A stretch of 49,721 nucleotides of DNA from Spirochaetales bacterium (GTDB lineage Bacteria; Spirochaetota; Spirochaetia; SZUA-6; RPPD01): assembly GCA_016934415.1 (NCBI GenBank), contig JAFGSW010000090.1, positions 1 to 49,721 on the forward strand, given 5' to 3'. A program made the translations under genes and the position numbers. Below the pieces are notes generated by a model. It worked only from the letters and a program-made list of their open reading frames with translations. It was not told the origin of the DNA and did no database searches. This document shows, in pieces, positions 7,937 through 16,280 of the stretch. Numbering within the stretch: the first letter of the stretch is position 1; the number at the start of each line of letters is the position of its first letter.

Positions 7937-9046
7937 TATAGCCGTGTCGAGAAAATACGGGTCCCGCATCGCCTCACGCATCGCCGGAGGGGATTCGGAG
8001 TCGGCGTCGAGCCTGAAATCGACGTCCTCGCTTTCGCGATTGTCGATGTGAAAATAGGTGAATATTTTAGTGCGGTTGAATTTGGTTTTCAACGATTGAA
8101 AGCAATCCCTGAACCACTGCGCCCGGTTCTCGCCCTTGTGGGCGCACCCGAACTCGCCGATCATGACCGGCTTCTCCGGACACAGGCGCAGCACCTTGTC
8201 ATAGAAACCGCCGTAAATCTCATCGAAGCTCTTCCATTTCGACCAGCACCGGCAGGCTCCCCAGTTGTACACGTCCAGCGCCACCAGATCCACGCAGGCG
8301 TCCCCGGGATAATAGTTTTCGAAACGGTTCCAGTCTTCGGCGGGGAGCGATTCGGAATTGGGGCTCCAGACCCAGACGACATTGCGAACGCCCGCCCGGT
8401 AGAAACGCGAGAAAACGTATCGATACGCCTCAATGTACGTTCGCGGTCCGTCGGTCTGCCCGGAGCCGGTCCAGCGCGCGCGCTCCCCTCCGCCGTTGTA
8501 TACGCCGCTCCAGGGATACCAGTTGCCGTTCATCTCGTGTCCGAAGCGCAGGAGGAGGGGCGACCCGTATTCGCGGACGCCTTCAATCCACGAATCGATG
8601 TAGGCGTCCCACTTCCCGTCCAGTATTTCGCCGAGCAGGCTTTGGGTCTTGGAGCGGGGATCACTTGAATCCCAGTCTCTCGGCTCCCAGGTGATGTAGG
8701 GAACGATGTCGTTACCGCGTGCCAAGTGACAGATTTCCATGGGGAAAGCGTACGGCTTGCCGGATTGCGAAAAGGCCTTGTACGTGAGGAGGAAGGCCGG
8801 CTTCTTTCCGGCCAGAGAGGTATACCGTTCGAGGTCGGCGGCCGTCACCGTCCACCGGTGCCCGTCCTCGACCGTCCGCCAGTCGATGGCGGCTCCCGTG
8901 TAGCAGCCGTTCACGTTGAAGTTTATCGGGAGCGTCGGACGGATGTATTCAGGTGTCGGGCCGGCCGCACGCACCGTGACTGAAACGCAGGAGGAAATAA
9001 CGTATAGGAGAAGAATCGAAATCAATATCGATAGTTTATATTTCAA
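7928..9046 (-). CDS. glycoside hydrolase family 26 lipoprotein (beta-mannanase/beta-glucanase type)
   Basis: A 372-residue exported enzyme. The N-terminal hydrophobic segment ends ISSC, so Cys20 is a probable lipidation site. The catalytic acid/base lies in RFGHEMNGNWYPW (H170-E171) and the nucleophile in KPVMIGEFG (E298), the GH26 arrangement on a TIM barrel. Family members cut beta-mannan or mixed-linkage beta-glucan; specificity is not decided here. The start is TTG with GAGGA five bases upstream. The GPH transporter follows on the same strand. Confidence 0.9.
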   Translation of the reverse strand: MKYKLSILISILLLYVISSCVSVTVRAAGPTPEYIRPTLPINFNVNGCYTGAAIDWRTVEDGHRWTVTAADLERYTSLAGKKPAFLLTYKAFSQSGKPYAFPMEICHLARGNDIVPYITWEPRDWDSSDPRSKTQSLLGEILDGKWDAYIDSWIEGVREYGSPLLLRFGHEMNGNWYPWSGVYNGGGERARWTGSGQTDGPRTYIEAYRYVFSRFYRAGVRNVVWVWSPNSESLPAEDWNRFENYYPGDACVDLVALDVYNWGACRCWSKWKSFDEIYGGFYDKVLRLCPEKPVMIGEFGCAHKGENRAQWFRDCFQSLKTKFNRTKIFTYFHIDNRESEDVDFRLDADSESPPAMREAMRDPYFLDTAIFN

Positions 9047-9220
9047 GGGAATCCTCAGAAAGCTTAATACTCTCTGTCATATAAAGATTTTGCACCCTTA
9101 CTTTGTCTATCACGAATTTCATGATTGACTTCATTTCATCCTTTTTGTTTTATAGACACAGCGCAGAGGAAAAGGAAAAATCATCTTGTAAATCTCATAG
9201 ATTTTCTATCTAATCTATCG

Positions 9221-10153
9221 TTAGTGATAAATTGCCGCAGACGAACTACCCGAAACTCCGGATGCTACTGCTACAAAAGCTCCATTTCCGTAAGTAATCG
9301 CACTCCAACCTGTGTCTGGTAGAGAATGTAATTCCCAAATTTTACCATCAGCTGAAGTAACGGCGTACGCACCCATAGATGAAACTGCTACAAAAATACC
9401 ATTTCCATACGTGATTGAATTCCAGCCTTTGTAAGGTAGTGTTTGGGTTGTCCAGTTTATACCATCTGCTGATATCGCTGCCGATGTACTATCATGTGCG
9501 ACAGCAATAAAACTATCATTACCATAGGTTACTGATTTCCAAATAACTGAAATTGGCAATGTGCATCCAGTCCAGTTTATTCCATCTGTTGATATAGCAG
9601 CAGAGGAACTTTTTATACTACCACCACCAATTGCTACAAAAATGCCATTACCAAAGGTTATTGAAGACCAATAACTGTTGCTCGGTAATGTATGTAAAGT
9701 CCAAGTTTTCCCGTCACTTGAAGAAGCCGAGGCGTTACCATGACGCCCAATTGCGACAAAAATATTCTTACCAAAAGTTACTGATTGCCACTCTCTTGAT
9801 TGTATCAAATACGAAGTCCAGCTAATACCATTGTTTGAAATGGCTGCATATGAGTTTGTTATGTCTTGACTGAGAATAACAAAATTATCATTTCCATAAG
9901 CGACGGTTGACCAATTTACTTTTAAGGGAAGATCACTTGCAACCCACATTGTTCCATCGGATGATATTGCCGCATATTGACTGTCAAAAGCTGATACTAC
10001 GAATATGCCATTGCCATAAATAACCGAATTCCATTTTGCCACAATTGGGAGAATGGATTTTGTCCATGATGCCCCAGGAGAGTGAGATTGGATTATCCCA
10101 TTACAAGAAAATAGCATATGGGTAACGATTAGAAATGCTGTAATCTTTCTCAT
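9221..10153 (-). CDS. lipoprotein with seven Asp-box-like repeats (predicted beta-propeller)
   Basis: A 310-residue AT-rich gene. The signal peptide ends MLFSC (Cys17, lipobox). The rest is seven copies of a unit of about 43 residues of the form SAAISxDGxxWTxxxLPxxxW, followed by xSITYGNGxFVAV. The protein starts in mid-unit (GASWTKSILP) and stops in mid-unit (SSSAAIYH), so the two ends together complete one repeat, as in propellers closed by a velcro strand. AAGGA lies seven bases before the ATG. Its function is unknown. It is probably a surface or periplasmic binding protein. Confidence 0.75.
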   Translation of the reverse strand: MRKITAFLIVTHMLFSCNGIIQSHSPGASWTKSILPIVAKWNSVIYGNGIFVVSAFDSQYAAISSDGTMWVASDLPLKVNWSTVAYGNDNFVILSQDITNSYAAISNNGISWTSYLIQSREWQSVTFGKNIFVAIGRHGNASASSSDGKTWTLHTLPSNSYWSSITFGNGIFVAIGGGSIKSSSAAISTDGINWTGCTLPISVIWKSVTYGNDSFIAVAHDSTSAAISADGINWTTQTLPYKGWNSITYGNGIFVAVSSMGAYAVTSADGKIWELHSLPDTGWSAITYGNGAFVAVASGVSGSSSAAIYH

Positions 10154-10204
10154 ATTTATTCCTTGTTTTTTTGTATTAAGAAAATTCCAGTTTGAAGCTG
10201 AAAT

Positions 10205-10233
10205 ATTATATACTAAAATATTTCAATGGTAAA
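10205..10233 (-). promoter_or_regulatory. promoter of the seven-repeat lipoprotein
   Basis: On the minus strand TTTACC (10228-10233), a 17-base spacer and a perfect TATAAT (10205-10210), about 50 bases before the ATG at 10153. Confidence 0.5.
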
Positions 10234-10323
10234 GTCGCAGTAACCTATTTTTTTATTGAACAACTTCATTTTCTCATCTTAACAAAAAGATAATTTAAAT
10301 AATTCTACGTCTCGCAATTATAG

Positions 10324-10352
10324 TTGACACCCTATTCCTTTGAGCATAAAGT
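10324..10352 (+). promoter_or_regulatory. promoter giving a nearly leaderless message
   Basis: TTGACA (10324-10329), a 17-base spacer and TAAAGT (10347-10352). The ATG at 10361 begins eight bases after the -10, so transcription would start about two bases before it. There is no ribosome-binding sequence. Confidence 0.6.
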
Positions 10353-10360
10353 GTCAGTTT

Positions 10361-12109
10361 ATGAAAAAAATTACCACGTATATTTTTTTATTATTTTCCA
10401 TCACTTTCGTCTATGCCCAAGAATCCTGGCTCATTCCTATCGGCGATCCATTGTACTACGAAGTGGAAGAAATGTTTTTAAACGCCGGAGTAGTTCCACC
10501 ATATGAGGAACTCCCTCTGGCGGCCGAGGAAATTAAGGATCGACTCACCCAACTCACTGAGAAAATGAACGATGAAAATCAAAAACATTCTATCCAAACT
10601 CTTAGTAATGGCATCAAGTTACCTTTCGGTGCATTTTCACCTATCGTTTTTTTCGGTTTGAGTGCCTATTATAATAGCGTACTTAATCGCTTTACGACTA
10701 TTACATTATATGATGGACAGTCACCTGAAGGCTCTCCGCCGGCCAATCAGCATGATGGTGTTGATAATGGATTACCAGTCCATGACTTCAATCCCTTTTT
10801 TGCTTCCAATTCCCTCCCCTCGCTTCTCACCGCCGGTTTCATCGTTCAATTTGCCGGTTTCGCCGTCCAGGCTTCGGTCGACCTCCGCCAAACCAATTAC
10901 GGGCTGCTGCAGGATTATAATTTCACGACCGTTCCGCTGGGATTCGATAAATTCGATTTCGCCAACCTCCCGGGAGTGGGCGTCATCAATTTCTACAATC
11001 CGTATTTTCAGGCCGAGATCGGACGGGGAAAGCTTTCGACCGGACCGGGAAAGTGGTCGACCCTCTCGCTGAACGAAAACATGCCGTATTACGACCACGT
11101 CAGGGTGCGCGTCAGGTACGAGGGTTTCTCCCTCTCCTGCACCGTCATCACTCTGAACCCGGACATCTCCTCGATGGAGAGCGATTACCTCGACTATTTG
11201 TATGAAACCAATCAGAATCCCGAACCGAACGCCCCGGACAATGGCAAGATCTACCGTGATCGCTATAAAACGTATATCAGCAACAATCTCGTTTTCCGCC
11301 CCTGGGACTGGCTTTCGGTCTCCATCACGCAGACAAATCTCGTGGGCGGCCGGCCGATCGACCTTGCCGACTTCAATCCTCTCATCATTCTCCACAACAA
11401 TTACGACGACGGCACGTACTCGGTGCCCCTCCTCTGCTCGGCGACCGTCGTTCCGCTCAAGGGCGTCAAGCTTTACGCCGAATTCATGCTTTATGACCTG
11501 GTGGCCGGCGACGAGAGCGGCTACTCCGACACCAACCCCGGCGCCATCGGCCTCATGGCCGGGCTCACCCTGCTCTCGACGCCGTACTTCGAGGCGGGGC
11601 CGGGCCGCTTCCGATTCGATTTCGAGTTCGCCTACGTTGATCCGTTCGCCTACGGCAAGTACTACGATCTGCGGAAATTCACGTCCCGCTTCACTTATGT
11701 CGATCCCGGCGGCGGCCGCTATTGGGTGGATTACCCGCTTGGTTATTACCTTGGGCCGGATTGCATCGATTTTCACGCCCTGCTCACGTACGGGCGTCCC
11801 GGCGATTGGGATTTCGGTTTGGAATGGGAAACGACGGGCCAAGGATCAATCGACCTGTACGGGTACGGAGACGATAACGATTATCAGACGGGCGTCAACG
11901 CGGGGAGCGCCCCTTCCGGGATCGCGCAATGGACTCATTCAATAAAGGCATTGGGCACATTCGCGCCCATCACCAACCTCACGTTTCATCTCTGGTATAA
12001 GCTCACCTTCGTCAACAACCGCTTCGATCCCGCTCTCCGTCAAAACGTGCCGGGCGACAACCGCGTGTTCCATTCGCTTGGCTTGGCGATCACGTGGAAA
12101 TTGTTCTAG
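10361..12109 (+). CDS. Wzi-like outer-membrane beta-barrel protein
   Basis: A 582-residue exported protein. A signal peptide MKKITTYIFLLFSITFVYAQ is followed by a long beta-rich region. GRGKLSTGPGKWSTLSLNEN followed by MPYYDHVRV matches the capsule-assembly Wzi pattern GPGxxxxLxLxxNxPxxDxxR, and the chain ends with an aromatic residue (LGLAITWKLF) as outer-membrane barrels do. Wzi proteins tie capsular polysaccharide to the surface, but its role here is inferred. The ATG at 10361 is chosen over an in-frame TTG at 10340 because the signal peptide begins there. The first 430 bases are AT-rich and the remainder GC-rich. Confidence 0.7.
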   Translation: MKKITTYIFLLFSITFVYAQESWLIPIGDPLYYEVEEMFLNAGVVPPYEELPLAAEEIKDRLTQLTEKMNDENQKHSIQTLSNGIKLPFGAFSPIVFFGLSAYYNSVLNRFTTITLYDGQSPEGSPPANQHDGVDNGLPVHDFNPFFASNSLPSLLTAGFIVQFAGFAVQASVDLRQTNYGLLQDYNFTTVPLGFDKFDFANLPGVGVINFYNPYFQAEIGRGKLSTGPGKWSTLSLNENMPYYDHVRVRVRYEGFSLSCTVITLNPDISSMESDYLDYLYETNQNPEPNAPDNGKIYRDRYKTYISNNLVFRPWDWLSVSITQTNLVGGRPIDLADFNPLIILHNNYDDGTYSVPLLCSATVVPLKGVKLYAEFMLYDLVAGDESGYSDTNPGAIGLMAGLTLLSTPYFEAGPGRFRFDFEFAYVDPFAYGKYYDLRKFTSRFTYVDPGGGRYWVDYPLGYYLGPDCIDFHALLTYGRPGDWDFGLEWETTGQGSIDLYGYGDDNDYQTGVNAGSAPSGIAQWTHSIKALGTFAPITNLTFHLWYKLTFVNNRFDPALRQNVPGDNRVFHSLGLAITWKLF

Positions 12110-12146
12110 CCTTGTCGGTTTTTACTTCGCACCTCGTCTTTGCTAG

Positions 12147-12178
12147 AAAAAATTCTCCCGCTGGTCGCGGGGGACAAT
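12147..12178 (-). terminator. terminator of the cysteine operon
   Basis: Read on the minus strand, a GC-rich hairpin CCCGC-gacca-GCGGG with additional flanking pairs is followed by a run of T residues, 26 bases after the metY stop. Confidence 0.75.
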
Positions 12179-12203
12179 TTGTTTCAGTAATGATCGTGAC
12201 GAA

Positions 12204-13496
12204 TCAAGCTTTGAGTGCCTGATCCAGATCCTCGATAATATCGTCGATGTGCTCAAGGCCGATGGAGAGGCGCACGAGCTCGGGCGTCAGTCCGCCCGCC
12301 CGCTGCTGCTCCTCCGACAGCTGCGAATGGCTGGTGCTGGCCGGGTGCAGGGCCAGGCTCTTGGCGTCTCCGACATTGGCGAGGTGGGAGAAGAGTTTCA
12401 GCCGTTCGATGAATTTCTCCCCGGCCGCCCGGCCGCCCTTGACGCCGAACACGACCATGCCGCCGAACATGCCCTTCGTCAGGTATTTCGACGCGACTTT
12501 ATATGCCGGATCGTTTTTCAGTCCCGGATAGCGCACCCACTCGGCTTTCGGATGCTTGGCCAGGAATTCCGCAACCTTCAGCGCGTTCGCGCTGTGCCGT
12601 TCCATGCGCAGGGGCAGCGTCTCCAGCCCCTGGAGGAAGAACCAGGCATTGTCGGGCGAGGTATTCGCCCCCAGGTTGCGAAGCGGCACGGTGCGCAGCC
12701 GCAGGGCGAAGGCGGCGGGCGCGAGCTCAGGCGGCAGATCGTGCGCCCAGCGCAGGCCGTGGTAATTCGGATCGGGCTCGGTCAGGAGCGGATGCCTGCC
12801 TCCCTTCCAGTCGAACTTGCCGGAATCGGTGACGATGCCGCCGATGGCCGTGCCGTGCCCTCCCATCCATTTGGTGAGCGAATTAATAACGATATCCGCC
12901 CCGTGCTCGATGGTCTTTAAAAGGAACGGCGTAGTGAAGGTTCCGTCGATGATCAGCGGAATGCCCGCCTCGTGCGCGATGTCCGCCGCCGCCCGGATAT
13001 CGATGAAATCGAGCACTGGATTGGTGATGGTCTCGGCGTAGAGCGCCCTTGTTTTCGGTCCGATGGCCTTCTTGAAATTCTCGGGGCTCTTGGGATCGAC
13101 GAACTTCACCTTGATCCCGAGCTGGGGCAGAATGGCGTCGAACTGGGTGTAGGTGCCGCCGTAGAGGTTGTTTGCCGAGACGATGTCGTCGCCCGCCGAC
13201 GCCAACGTGACGATCGTGTTGAAGACGGCGGCCGTGCCCGAGGCGAAAGCCACCGAGGCGATCCCTCCCTCAAGCAGCGTCACCCGCCGTTCGAGGGCGT
13301 CATGGGTCGGGTTCCCCAGGCGGGTGTAGATGTTGCCCAGCTCCTTAAGCCCGAACAGCCGGGCCGCGTGCTCGGCGCTCTTGAACACGAACGAGCTCGT
13401 CCGGTACACGGGCAGGGCGCGCGCCAGGGTCGTCGGATCGGGCGCGGCGCCGCCGTGCAGCGCCAGGGTTTCGAAACGATATTTGTTTTGCGACAT
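12204..13496 (-). CDS. metY: O-acetylhomoserine aminocarboxypropyltransferase (sulfhydrylase)
   Basis: A 430-residue PLP enzyme of the Cys/Met metabolism family that makes homocysteine from O-acetylhomoserine and sulfide. It opens with FETLALHGG. It has the YTRLGNPTHDALERR segment, the SGTAA loop and the PLP-binding lysine K209 in NSLTKWMGGHG. The length of about 430 fits MetY rather than the roughly 390-residue MetB/MetC. It lies 25 bases after cysK and ends the Rrf2-cysK-metY run, so sulfide can go to either cysteine or homocysteine. Confidence 0.93.
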   Translation of the reverse strand: MSQNKYRFETLALHGGAAPDPTTLARALPVYRTSSFVFKSAEHAARLFGLKELGNIYTRLGNPTHDALERRVTLLEGGIASVAFASGTAAVFNTIVTLASAGDDIVSANNLYGGTYTQFDAILPQLGIKVKFVDPKSPENFKKAIGPKTRALYAETITNPVLDFIDIRAAADIAHEAGIPLIIDGTFTTPFLLKTIEHGADIVINSLTKWMGGHGTAIGGIVTDSGKFDWKGGRHPLLTEPDPNYHGLRWAHDLPPELAPAAFALRLRTVPLRNLGANTSPDNAWFFLQGLETLPLRMERHSANALKVAEFLAKHPKAEWVRYPGLKNDPAYKVASKYLTKGMFGGMVVFGVKGGRAAGEKFIERLKLFSHLANVGDAKSLALHPASTSHSQLSEEQQRAGGLTPELVRLSIGLEHIDDIIEDLDQALKA

Positions 13497-13521
13497 GGTA
13501 CGCTTTCTCCTTTTATCGTGA

Positions 13522-14439
13522 TTACTGTTGCCAGATTGAAAGATAACGCTCGCCGGTGTCGGGGATGATGACGACGACCAGTTTCCCCTTGTTGGCCGGG
13601 CGTTTTGCGACTTCCAGCGCGGCGGTCACATTGGCTCCCGCCGATATTCCGGCAAGCATGCCTTCCTCCTTGGCCAGCCGCACGGCCATGGCGATCGCAT
13701 CCTCGTTTTTCACCTGGATCACTTCGTCATAGATTTTCGTATTGAGGACCTTGGGCACGAAGCCCGCTCCCAGCCCCTGGATTTTATGCGGACCGGGTTT
13801 CCCTCCGGAAAGCACCGGCGAATCGGCTGGCTCCACCGCTACCACCTGGAGCGCCGGTTTCCGCTTCTTGATGACTTCACCGACGCCGGTGAGCGTGCCG
13901 CCCGTACCAACCCCGGCCACGAATATGTCGATCGTGCCGTCCGTATCGCTCCAGATTTCCTCCGCCGTCGTTTGACGGTGAATCTCCGGATTCGCCTTGT
14001 TGTCGAACTGCATCGGCATGAAGGAATTCTTGGTCGACTCGGCGAGCAAGGCGGCTTTCTCGATGGCGCCGCGCATGCCCTCGGCCGCCGGGGTGAGCAC
14101 CAGCTCGGCGCCCAGGTGCGCCAGGAGCTTCCGCCGCTCGATCGACATGCTTTCCGGCATGGTGAGGATGAGCCGGTACCCGCGGACCGCGCAGACAAAG
14201 GCGAGCGCGATGCCGGTGTTGCCGCTCGTAGGCTCGATGATGACCGTGCCTTTCTTAACGGCCCCGCGTTCCTCGGCGTCCTTCACCATGGCGAGGCCTA
14301 TGCGGTCCTTGACACTGAAAGCCGGGTTGAGCGATTCGAGCTTCCCGACGACCTTCGCGGGCAGACCGGCCGCCACTTTGTTGAGTTTGACCAGCGGCGT
14401 ATTTCCGATCAGCTCCGTCATGTCTTTGGCGATTTTCAT
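13522..14439 (-). CDS. cysK: cysteine synthase (O-acetylserine sulfhydrylase)
   Basis: A 305-residue PLP enzyme forming cysteine from O-acetylserine and sulfide. It shows the PLP lysine K44 in [12 protein letters not shown], the substrate loop TSGNTG (71-76), the [12 protein letters not shown] phosphate loop and the C-terminal [11 protein letters not shown] motif. An upstream in-frame start would add 66 residues that overlap the regulator gene. The start at 14439 is preferred because GGAGG lies seven bases upstream and the protein then begins as CysK does. It follows the regulator stop by 11 bases. Confidence 0.95.
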   Translation of the reverse strand: MKIAKDMTELIGNTPLVKLNKVAAGLPAKVVGKLESLNPAFSVKDRIGLAMVKDAEERGAVKKGTVIIEPTSGNTGIALAFVCAVRGYRLILTMPESMSIERRKLLAHLGAELVLTPAAEGMRGAIEKAALLAESTKNSFMPMQFDNKANPEIHRQTTAEEIWSDTDGTIDIFVAGVGTGGTLTGVGEVIKKRKPALQVVAVEPADSPVLSGGKPGPHKIQGLGAGFVPKVLNTKIYDEVIQVKNEDAIAMAVRLAKEEGMLAGISAGANVTAALEVAKRPANKGKLVVVIIPDTGERYLSIWQQ

Positions 14440-14450
14440 CGTTTTCCTCC

Positions 14451-14894
14451 CTAAATTTGAAATATCGGTGAAGCTTTTTCCGCACGCTCGCGCGAGCGTT
14501 CCGCCAACTCTTCGAAAGTGACGGACTGCAATTTGGCTTCGATCGTTTTCGTCATGTCTTCCCAGACGTCCCTGGTGACGCAGTGGGGAGCGCGGCCGCA
14601 CTCCTTCGGATCCTGGATGCACTCCGTCAGAAGACAATCGCCTTCCAAAATCCGAAACACTTCAAGCAATGAAATTTTTTTGGGCGGTCTTGAAAGCTCG
14701 TACCCGCCTTGAGCGCCCCGCGTCGACTGGATCAAACCCGCCCCTTTCAGCGGAATGATTATCTGGCTCAGGAATTTCGGAGACAGTTCCTCACTCTCCG
14801 CTATCTGACTGACGCTCAACGGCTTATTTCTATAGTGCAAAGCCAACTCGAGCATCAGCCTGACTCCGTATCTCGTACGCTTCGAAATTCTCAT
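14451..14894 (-). CDS. Rrf2-family transcriptional regulator (IscR/CymR type)
   Basis: A 147-residue winged-helix regulator. The N-terminal helix-turn-helix ([14 protein letters not shown] through LSPKFLSQI) is followed by the wing [12 protein letters not shown]. Four cysteines spaced C-x4-C-x6-C-x5-C at about 87-105 lie where IscR binds its Fe-S cluster. As the first gene before cysK and metY it probably controls sulfur assimilation, like CymR, though the cysteines also allow cluster sensing. ATG at 14894 is chosen over GTG at 14900 because AAGGAG is correctly spaced for the ATG and abuts the GTG. Confidence 0.88.
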   Translation of the reverse strand: MRISKRTRYGVRLMLELALHYRNKPLSVSQIAESEELSPKFLSQIIIPLKGAGLIQSTRGAQGGYELSRPPKKISLLEVFRILEGDCLLTECIQDPKECGRAPHCVTRDVWEDMTKTIEAKLQSVTFEELAERSRERAEKASPIFQI

Positions 14895-14911
14895 CGCCAC
14901 TCCTTAATTAC

Positions 14912-14959
14912 TACTATTTTGATTGTATTTATAGTATATATATTTTCTCTTTTTGTCAA
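14912..14959 (-). promoter_or_regulatory. promoter and probable operator of the regulator-cysK-metY operon
   Basis: On the minus strand TTGACA (14954-14959), a 17-base spacer and TACTAT (14931-14936). The same TACTAT is one arm of a perfect inverted repeat TACTAT-N13-ATAGTA spanning 14912-14936, across the -10 and the start of transcription. That is where an autorepressing Rrf2 protein would bind. Confidence 0.6.
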
Positions 14960-15031
14960 CTCATTTTTGTTTTTTACGAAAAAGATTCGAAGCGTAACTT
15001 ACATTCTCCATTGCCCCTTCCTCCCATTTCT

Positions 15032-15060
15032 TTGACTAAGCATCGCGATTCACATATAGT
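15032..15060 (+). promoter_or_regulatory. promoter of the PfkB kinase gene
   Basis: TTGACT (15032-15037), a 17-base spacer and TATAGT (15055-15060). This would give a leader of about 34 bases before the ATG at 15101. Confidence 0.6.
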
Positions 15061-15100
15061 AGGGGTTTACAGTCTTTTGTTTTGAAGGCAGGGGGGACGC

Positions 15101-16198
15101 ATGGCGATCTCAATCAAGTTAAAAGATTCCGCGGCCTGGGATGAAATCTCCCTCGGCGAAATCATGATCCGCCTCGATCCGGGTGATGGGCGGATCAAAA
15201 CCGCCAGACAATTCAACGTCTGGGAAGGCGGCGGCGAATACAATGTGGCGCGAGGCCTGCGCCGCTGTTTCGGGCTCAAAACCTCGGTGGTGACCGCCAT
15301 CGCCGACAACGACGTCGGGCGGCTCCTGGAGGACCTCATCCTCCAGGGCGGAGTCGACACGTCTCACGTCACGTGGATGCCGTTCGACGGCGTGGGCCGG
15401 ACCGTCCGCGTCGGCATCAATTTCACCGAGCGCGGCTTCGGGATCCGCGGCGCCTTGGGCGTCTCCGACCGGGGCCTTTCCGCCGCGTCCCAGCTCAAGC
15501 CGGGCGACGTCGACTGGGAATCGATTTTTTCTCGAGAAGGCGCGCGCTGGTTCCATTGCGGCGGCATCTTCGCCGCGCTCTCCGAAAGCACGGCCGAGGT
15601 CGCGGTCGAGGCGATGAAAGCCGCCCGCAAGCACGGCACGGTCATCAGCTACGACCTCAACTACCGCGAATCCCTTTGGAAATCGATCGGCGGCAAGGAA
15701 CGGGCCCGCGAGGTTAACCGGGAGATCGCCAAACACGTGGACGTCATGCTCGGGAACGAGGAGGATTTCTCGGCCGCTCTGGGATTCGAAGTCGAGGGGA
15801 CCGATGAAAACCTGTCCGCCCTCGATCCCGCGCAATTCAAGAAGATGATCCTGAAGGTTGTCAAGGAGTACCCCAACTTCAAGGCTGTGGCCACCACCCT
15901 GCGGGTGGCGAAGAGCGCGACCGTGAACGATTGGTCCGCCGTCCTCTTTTATGAAAACCAATTTTTTGAATCCACGAAACGCGAGAATCTGGAGATCTGG
16001 GACCGGGTCGGCGGCGGCGACAGTTTCGCTTCCGGTCTCATCTACGGGTTTTTAGCCGGAAAAACGCCCCAGGAGGCGGTGGAATACGGCGCCGCCCACG
16101 GCGCCTTGGCCATGACTACCCCCGGCGACACTTCGATGGCCTCACTCAAGGAAGTGGAAAAGGCGATCAAGGGAGGCACAGCCCGGGTGCAGAGGTAG
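15101..16198 (+). CDS. PfkB-family carbohydrate kinase (KdgK-like)
   Basis: A 365-residue ribokinase-family sugar kinase. The N-terminal substrate region has GGGEYNVARGLRR and YDLNYRESLW, and the C-terminal PfkB signature is DRVGGGDSFASG with catalytic Asp at about 307. The YDLNYR element and overall layout resemble 2-dehydro-3-deoxygluconate kinases, but fructokinase-like activity cannot be excluded. It is transcribed alone from its own promoter, divergently from the cysteine operon. A run of G residues six to eleven bases before the ATG acts as ribosome site. Confidence 0.85.
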   Translation: MAISIKLKDSAAWDEISLGEIMIRLDPGDGRIKTARQFNVWEGGGEYNVARGLRRCFGLKTSVVTAIADNDVGRLLEDLILQGGVDTSHVTWMPFDGVGRTVRVGINFTERGFGIRGALGVSDRGLSAASQLKPGDVDWESIFSREGARWFHCGGIFAALSESTAEVAVEAMKAARKHGTVISYDLNYRESLWKSIGGKERAREVNREIAKHVDVMLGNEEDFSAALGFEVEGTDENLSALDPAQFKKMILKVVKEYPNFKAVATTLRVAKSATVNDWSAVLFYENQFFESTKRENLEIWDRVGGGDSFASGLIYGFLAGKTPQEAVEYGAAHGALAMTTPGDTSMASLKEVEKAIKGGTARVQR

Positions 16199-16280
16199 GG
16201 AATAATCTCCCTTTACTTGTTTCCCGATTGTGAACGTTTATTCAGTGCCCCCAAGATTGTTATTGTCGATGATAAATATT

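Noticed and set aside
10772..11842. 356-codon leftward frame opposite the Wzi-like gene
   Set aside because: It lies entirely within the GC-rich part of a convincing outer-membrane gene, has shadow-type composition and no ribosome site.
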